Of a stretch of DNA of 37,176 bases, positions 33,171 to 37,176 are shown in pieces (the stretch's first letter is position 1; every line of letters begins with the position of its first letter). Below the pieces are notes generated by a model. It ran no database searches, was not told where the DNA came from, and saw only the letters and a program-made list of their open reading frames with translations. The DNA lies in the NCBI GenBank assembly GCA_003343565.1, contig QALA01000049.1:1-37176 (forward strand), in the 5' to 3' direction. A program made the position numbers and the translations under genes. The DNA is from Verrucomicrobiota bacterium. Its GTDB lineage: Bacteria; Verrucomicrobiota; Verrucomicrobiia; Opitutales; Intestinicryptomonadaceae.

Positions 33171-35927
33171 TCACTTTACGACAAAATTCACTATTTTGCC
33201 CGGCACGCATATCTCGCGCAGTATCGTCTTTTCGCCGAGATAACTCTCGACCGACTTTCTGGCCTCCGCCAGAATTTCCTCCTTGCCGGCTTCGGCCGGA
33301 ACGCAGACTTCGCCGCGCAATTTGCCGTTGACTTGCACGGCCATTTTAATCCGCTCGTCTTTTAGCAGCTCGCAATCGGCTTCCGGCCAGGGCTCTTTGG
33401 ACACGGAGAATTTTCCGCCCAGCCTGTCCCAAAGCTCCTCCGATATGTGCGGGGCAAACGGCGCAAGCAGCTGCACGAATTTCTTTGCGCTCTCAAGCGA
33501 CACTTCGGACTGCTTCTGCATGGCGGAGATGAATATCATCATCTGCGAAATCGCCGTGTTGAAGCGCAACCCCTCTATGTCGGAGCCGACCTTTGAAATT
33601 GTCTCGTTGAGAATCTTGAGGAAGGCAGGAGAGTCCTTCGCCCCCGCGGAGATTTTCTCCGATATTTTTCCGTCCTTGCCCACGTATTCGCGCCATACCT
33701 TTCTCAGGAAGCGCGAAACCCCCTCTATGCCGTTTGTGTTCCACGGCTTTTGGTCTTCGAGCGGGCCGAGAAACATCTCGTACAGCCGCAGGCTGTCCGC
33801 CCCGTAGGAGGCTATTACGTCGTCCGGATTGACCACGTTGCCGCGGCTCTTGCTCATCTTGAAGCTGCGCGCGTCGACGAGGACATTCTTATCGGCCTTC
33901 AGGGCGAAATTCGCGCCGCATTTTTCGACTTCGGATTCGTCGAGTTTTACCTGTTGCGCGCCGTCGTGGGGCTTGTCCGCCGAAATCCACTTTCCGTCCG
34001 CGCCGCGGTAGCCGACGTACTCGGTTTGTCCGAGTATTATTCCCTGGTGGAACAGCCTCTTGAACGGCTCGTCCTCCCCGACTATTCCGCAGTCGAACAG
34101 AACCTTGTGCCAGAAGCGCGCATACAGCAGATGCAAAACGGCGTGCTCGGCCCCGCCTATGTAGAAATCGGGATAGCGCCAGTATTGCCCGGCCTTTTCG
34201 CCGATTGGGGCGCGGCCGTTGTCGGGGTCGCAATAGCGCAGATAGTACCAGCACGAGCCCGCCCATTGCGGCATCGTGTTGGTTTCGCGGCGGGCGTCAA
34301 ACCACTCTCCGTCCGCTTCTGCGGCCCGCACTTGCGAGGCGGGCTTTACCTCCGCGGTGGCGGCGTTGAACTTTACGTCCAGCCAGTCCGCCGCGCGAGC
34401 GAGCGGGCTTTCTCCCGTGCCGGAGGGTTGGTAATTGTCTATTTCCGGAAGCTCCAGCGGCAGGGCTTCGTCGGGAAGCGGAAGCGCGTAGAAAGTCTCG
34501 CCGTTCGGGTCGGCGTAGCTGACGGGCTTTTCAGGCATGTTTTTGTTCCACGCCGCGCTCTTGGAGGCGGCCTCGTATCCGTCCTTTGAGGTCCAGATTA
34601 TCGGGAACGGCTCTCCCCAATAGCGCTGGCGGGAAAACAGCCAGTCGCGCAGCTTGTAGTTGACCGAGCGCTTGCCCGCGCCGCGCGATTCCAGCAGTTG
34701 CGCGACTTTCTCCTTGGCCTGCGCGGATTGCATTCCGTCGAATTCGCCCGAATTGACGAGCTTGCCGTCCGCCGTGAACGGGAGCTTTGCGTCGCTTCCG
34801 TCCGCGTCCTTTTTTTCTATCACGCGGATTATCGGAAGGCCGAATTTTTCGGCGAACTCAAAGTCCCTGTCGTCGTGCGCCGGAACGGCCATGATTGCCC
34901 CCGTTCCGTAGCCCATGAGGACGTAGTCGGCAATCCATATCGGGATTTTGCGGCCGGTGAGCGGATTTACGGCGTGCGCGCCGGTAAAGACTCCCGTCTT
35001 TTCTTTGGCAAGATCCGTTCTGTCCAAGTCGCTTTTGGAGGCCACGGCCTTTTTGTAATTTTCTATCGCCGCCCTGTTTTCCGGAGACGCCAGTTTGTCG
35101 ACGAGCGGGTGTTCGGGGGCGACCACCATGTATGTGGCCCCGTACAGAGTGTCCGGGCGGGTTGTGAAAACTTTGAGCTTTTCGCCCTTTGCCGCGGAGT
35201 CGGCAATCTCAAAATCCACCTCCGCCCCCTCGGAGCGGCCTATCCAGTTTGCCTGCAGACGCTTGGTGGATTCCGGCCAGTCGAGCCTGTCCAGCCCCTC
35301 AAGCAACCTGTCGGCATAGGCGGTGATTTTCAGCACCCACTGGCGGAGCTTGCGCTTTTCGACGGGGTGTTTGCCCACCTCGCTCCTGCCGTCGACGACC
35401 TCCTCGTTGGCAAGCACCGTTCCGAGAACGGGGCACCACCAGACGGGCTTTTCGTCGACGTACGCCAGACCGCGCTTGAACAGGCGCAGGAATATCCACT
35501 GCGTCCACTTGTAGTACGACGGATCCGTGGTGTTTATTTCCCTCTGCCAGTCTATGGCAAATCCTATGCTCTTTATCTGCTTGCGGAAATTGTCTATGTT
35601 TTTGCGCGTGGTGACTGCGGGGTGCGTGCCGGTCTTTACGGCGTATTGTTCGGCCGGAAGCCCGAATGCGTCCCACCCCATCGGGTGCAGCACGTTGTAT
35701 CCTTTGGCCCACTTGTAGCGGGCGATGATGTCGCTTGCGGTGTATCCTTCGGGGTGGCCGATGTGCAGTCCCGCGCCGCTCGGATATGGAAACATGTCCA
35801 GTATGTAGTATTTGCCGGCTCTCGACTCGTCGAAATCTTTGGCGTGGAAAGCGTTTTCGGTCTCCCACTTGTTTTGCCAGTATCGCTCTATTTCCGAAAA
35901 TTCGTAGTCTGTATTCGATGTCGCCAT
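33171..35927 (-). CDS. leuS: Leucyl-tRNA synthetase
   Basis: LeuRS attaches leucine to tRNA-Leu and edits mischarged tRNA. The 918 residues show the class I signatures HIGH (55-58, in GAGLHIGHPEGYT) and KMSKS (690-694, in SFKMSKSRGNVV). The editing domain contains FTTRPDTLYGATYMVV and YGTGAIMAVPAHDDRDFEF, and the C-terminal tRNA-binding domain contains KMAVQVNGKLRGEV. It is somewhat longer than E. coli LeuRS (860), mostly in the catalytic half, a size seen elsewhere in bacteria. It begins the leuS - FecR-like - lpxI - sufE run. No Shine-Dalgarno and no T-box leader is seen. Confidence 0.98.
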   Translation of the reverse strand: MATSNTDYEFSEIERYWQNKWETENAFHAKDFDESRAGKYYILDMFPYPSGAGLHIGHPEGYTASDIIARYKWAKGYNVLHPMGWDAFGLPAEQYAVKTGTHPAVTTRKNIDNFRKQIKSIGFAIDWQREINTTDPSYYKWTQWIFLRLFKRGLAYVDEKPVWWCPVLGTVLANEEVVDGRSEVGKHPVEKRKLRQWVLKITAYADRLLEGLDRLDWPESTKRLQANWIGRSEGAEVDFEIADSAAKGEKLKVFTTRPDTLYGATYMVVAPEHPLVDKLASPENRAAIENYKKAVASKSDLDRTDLAKEKTGVFTGAHAVNPLTGRKIPIWIADYVLMGYGTGAIMAVPAHDDRDFEFAEKFGLPIIRVIEKKDADGSDAKLPFTADGKLVNSGEFDGMQSAQAKEKVAQLLESRGAGKRSVNYKLRDWLFSRQRYWGEPFPIIWTSKDGYEAASKSAAWNKNMPEKPVSYADPNGETFYALPLPDEALPLELPEIDNYQPSGTGESPLARAADWLDVKFNAATAEVKPASQVRAAEADGEWFDARRETNTMPQWAGSCWYYLRYCDPDNGRAPIGEKAGQYWRYPDFYIGGAEHAVLHLLYARFWHKVLFDCGIVGEDEPFKRLFHQGIILGQTEYVGYRGADGKWISADKPHDGAQQVKLDESEVEKCGANFALKADKNVLVDARSFKMSKSRGNVVNPDDVIASYGADSLRLYEMFLGPLEDQKPWNTNGIEGVSRFLRKVWREYVGKDGKISEKISAGAKDSPAFLKILNETISKVGSDIEGLRFNTAISQMMIFISAMQKQSEVSLESAKKFVQLLAPFAPHISEELWDRLGGKFSVSKEPWPEADCELLKDERIKMAVQVNGKLRGEVCVPAEAGKEEILAEARKSVESYLGEKTILREICVPGKIVNFVVK

Positions 35928-35952
35928 ATTCTATACGCTGTAAATAAGGCTT

Positions 35953-35983
35953 TTTATATTGGGGCGTTTTCGACTTTCGTCAA
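35953..35983 (-). promoter_or_regulatory. Sigma-70-type promoter of leuS operon
   Basis: On the minus strand TTGACG (plus 35983-35978) and TATAAA (plus 35958-35953) are separated by 19 bases; an AATATA alternative with 17 bases spacing overlaps it. The start near 35946 would give a leader of about 20 bases. Confidence 0.5.
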
Positions 35984-36085
35984 AGTAAAATCTAAAAAAT
36001 TTCCCGCGAAACTTTTGCGAATTTTTTGTGTTGAACTAAAAAATACGCCGGTTAAGGTCGTTTATTAAAAGGTAATCGGCACACA

Positions 36086-36982
36086 ATGGGGTTTTTGCGT
36101 ATGAAACGTATTCTTGCAGCCGCTATTTTTGCGTGTTTTTCGGCAGCGTCGCTAAATGCGATGATTGTCTATGGAAAGGACAACGATTCGACCAAGGTCG
36201 TTTACGACGGCTCCGCCTCCGGCGGGGCGTATTCCGTCGTCAATGTGGCGGGCTGCTCGGCGGTGTATTTGGGGAATGGCTGGTTCCTCACGGCCAACCA
36301 TGTCGGAGTGACGACCTCGTCTTCGGTTTCGCAAAACGGGCAGTCGGCGGCGGTAGATTACGTTTATCCGTCCTTCTCGTCCGACCACTCCGGCGTGGAT
36401 TTGAAGCTGTTTTACGCCGGGAATGCCGAGGCGTCGCTGGACTATCTTACCGCCGCCGCATTGGACGCGAGCATATCTTCTTACGCGACACGCTATTCGA
36501 CTGATGTGAACTTTGTCGCCGGAGGTGTCGGGAGGGCGGCTGACTCTTCTGCGACCGACTCGGTCGTGCCGTGGGGAGACATCTCCACTATGGCCATACG
36601 TTCCCAAAGCGACAAGTTTGACGCATCGTATACGAATTCCGGCATTCGCTACTTCGCCAACTATGCGGAGCCCAGCGAGGGGTCTTTGGGCGTCGCCGTC
36701 CGCGACTCCGGCGGCGGCGTGTTCCTCACCTATCAGGATACGCCCTATTTGGTCGCCACCATTATCGGAGCCACGCAGGTTGACGAGACCGTGTTCGCCT
36801 CTGGTTCGGATTCGGAATCCGAGACGGCCTCCGCCACCGCTTCCATATCCATAAACCTGCTCGACTATGTGGACGACATCAAGGCTGTAATCGCTACGAC
36901 TCCCGTTCCGGAGCCCGCCTCCGTCGCCTCTCTCATGGGGGTAGCGTGCTTGGCGATTGCCCTGTTTGCAAGGCGGAAATAG
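36086..36982 (+). CDS. Trypsin-like serine protease with PEP-CTERM sorting signal
   Basis: A 298-residue exported protein. A signal peptide covers about residues 6-25 (MKRILAAAIFACFSAASLNA). The trypsin-like domain shows the triad His72 in GNGWFLTANHV, Asp105 in SGVDLKLFYA and Ser208 in RDSGGGVFL, all in the right order and spacing for the fold. The tail is VPEPASVASLMG, a hydrophobic helix and RRK, a textbook PEP-CTERM signal, recognised by an exosortase that anchors or releases the protein at the cell surface. No exosortase is in the window. Start is ATG 36086 or, more simply, ATG 36101 at residue 6, which has GGGG nine bases upstream. It is divergent from leuS. Confidence 0.85.
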   Translation: MGFLRMKRILAAAIFACFSAASLNAMIVYGKDNDSTKVVYDGSASGGAYSVVNVAGCSAVYLGNGWFLTANHVGVTTSSSVSQNGQSAAVDYVYPSFSSDHSGVDLKLFYAGNAEASLDYLTAAALDASISSYATRYSTDVNFVAGGVGRAADSSATDSVVPWGDISTMAIRSQSDKFDASYTNSGIRYFANYAEPSEGSLGVAVRDSGGGVFLTYQDTPYLVATIIGATQVDETVFASGSDSESETASATASISINLLDYVDDIKAVIATTPVPEPASVASLMGVACLAIALFARRK

Positions 36983-37176
36983 CCGGGCGTAAACGGGCGC
37001 GGTCGATTTTTGTCGCACGCGGATTCGGCAAAGGCCGGGGACGCGGGAAATAAAGCGATGAAAAAAGCGATAAAACAACGCGTCTGAAATTTTGATTGCG
37101 CCGGCTTGCTGGCGCGCGCGTGCGGTTTGTGTTGGGAATGCGCCGAATGTGCGCGCTAAATTTTGGCGCGGTGTGC
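36983..37176. other. Sequence after the PEP-CTERM protease gene
   Basis: About 190 bases with no gene. A small GCGCC/GGCGC hairpin near 37100 has no T-run. No clear terminator is visible before the window ends. Confidence 0.4.

Noticed and set aside
35928..35952. T-box leader before leuS
   Set aside because: The predicted leader is about 20 bases and lacks any T-box sequence.
34698..36068. Open frame of 456 codons on the plus strand
   Set aside because: Antisense to leuS; no domain and no ribosome site.

Overview
The window looks like a chromosomal segment of a free-living or gut Verrucomicrobiota bacterium, most likely near the Opitutae/Puniceicoccales. This is an inference from a PEP-CTERM protein, a Gram-negative envelope gene set (LpxI, two Ton/Tol-type motors), GC-rich coding DNA that nevertheless uses the Ile codon ATA freely, and many genes that lack a Shine-Dalgarno sequence. 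I see no insertion sequence, prophage, CRISPR array or rRNA operon. Most genes are housekeeping genes with clear families.

Layout. 1-809 is gene-poor and holds a 183-bp-period direct repeat. tex (810-3077) is followed by an 830-bp gap with a good promoter in front of riboflavin synthase (3908-4525) and a membrane-anchored endonuclease/exonuclease/phosphatase-fold protein (4538-5494). On the minus strand lie a GYF_2/DUF4328-like membrane protein (5733-6584) and a compact operon DUF192 lipoprotein - small membrane protein - mnmE (9021 down to 6889). Divergent from it is an M24 aminopeptidase (9071-10204).

10337-19917 is one tight, co-directional run of thirteen to fourteen genes. The first seven form a Ton-type energy-transduction set: a protease-like PDZ protein that has lost its catalytic residues, a periplasmic coiled-coil protein, a TtpC-like ExbB with a long periplasmic extension, ExbB, ExbD, TonB and a TPR protein. 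The run continues without a gap into folP-folB-folK (folate), rsmI (16S rRNA methylation) and a Ppx/GppA phosphatase. The convergent gap 19918-20883 carries a decayed second copy of the ppx 3' end and a sequence that can fold into a long stem.

The minus strand then holds an HSL-type esterase (20884-21879), gyrA and gyrB (27020 down to 22053, order gyrB-gyrA). A 1.67-kb gene-free stretch with another direct repeat follows, then tRNA-Pro(TGG), then a second motor operon exbB-exbD-exbD with an intrinsic terminator. Next comes a leuS - FecR-like - lpxI - sufE operon, and finally, on the plus strand, a trypsin-like protease with a PEP-CTERM sorting tail (36086-36982).

The most interesting elements are the pseudoprotease-headed Ton operon with its link to folate genes, the sorted trypsin-like protease, and three separate direct repeats of about 180-230 bp period in the gene-free stretches, one of which is a recognisable gene-tail duplication.
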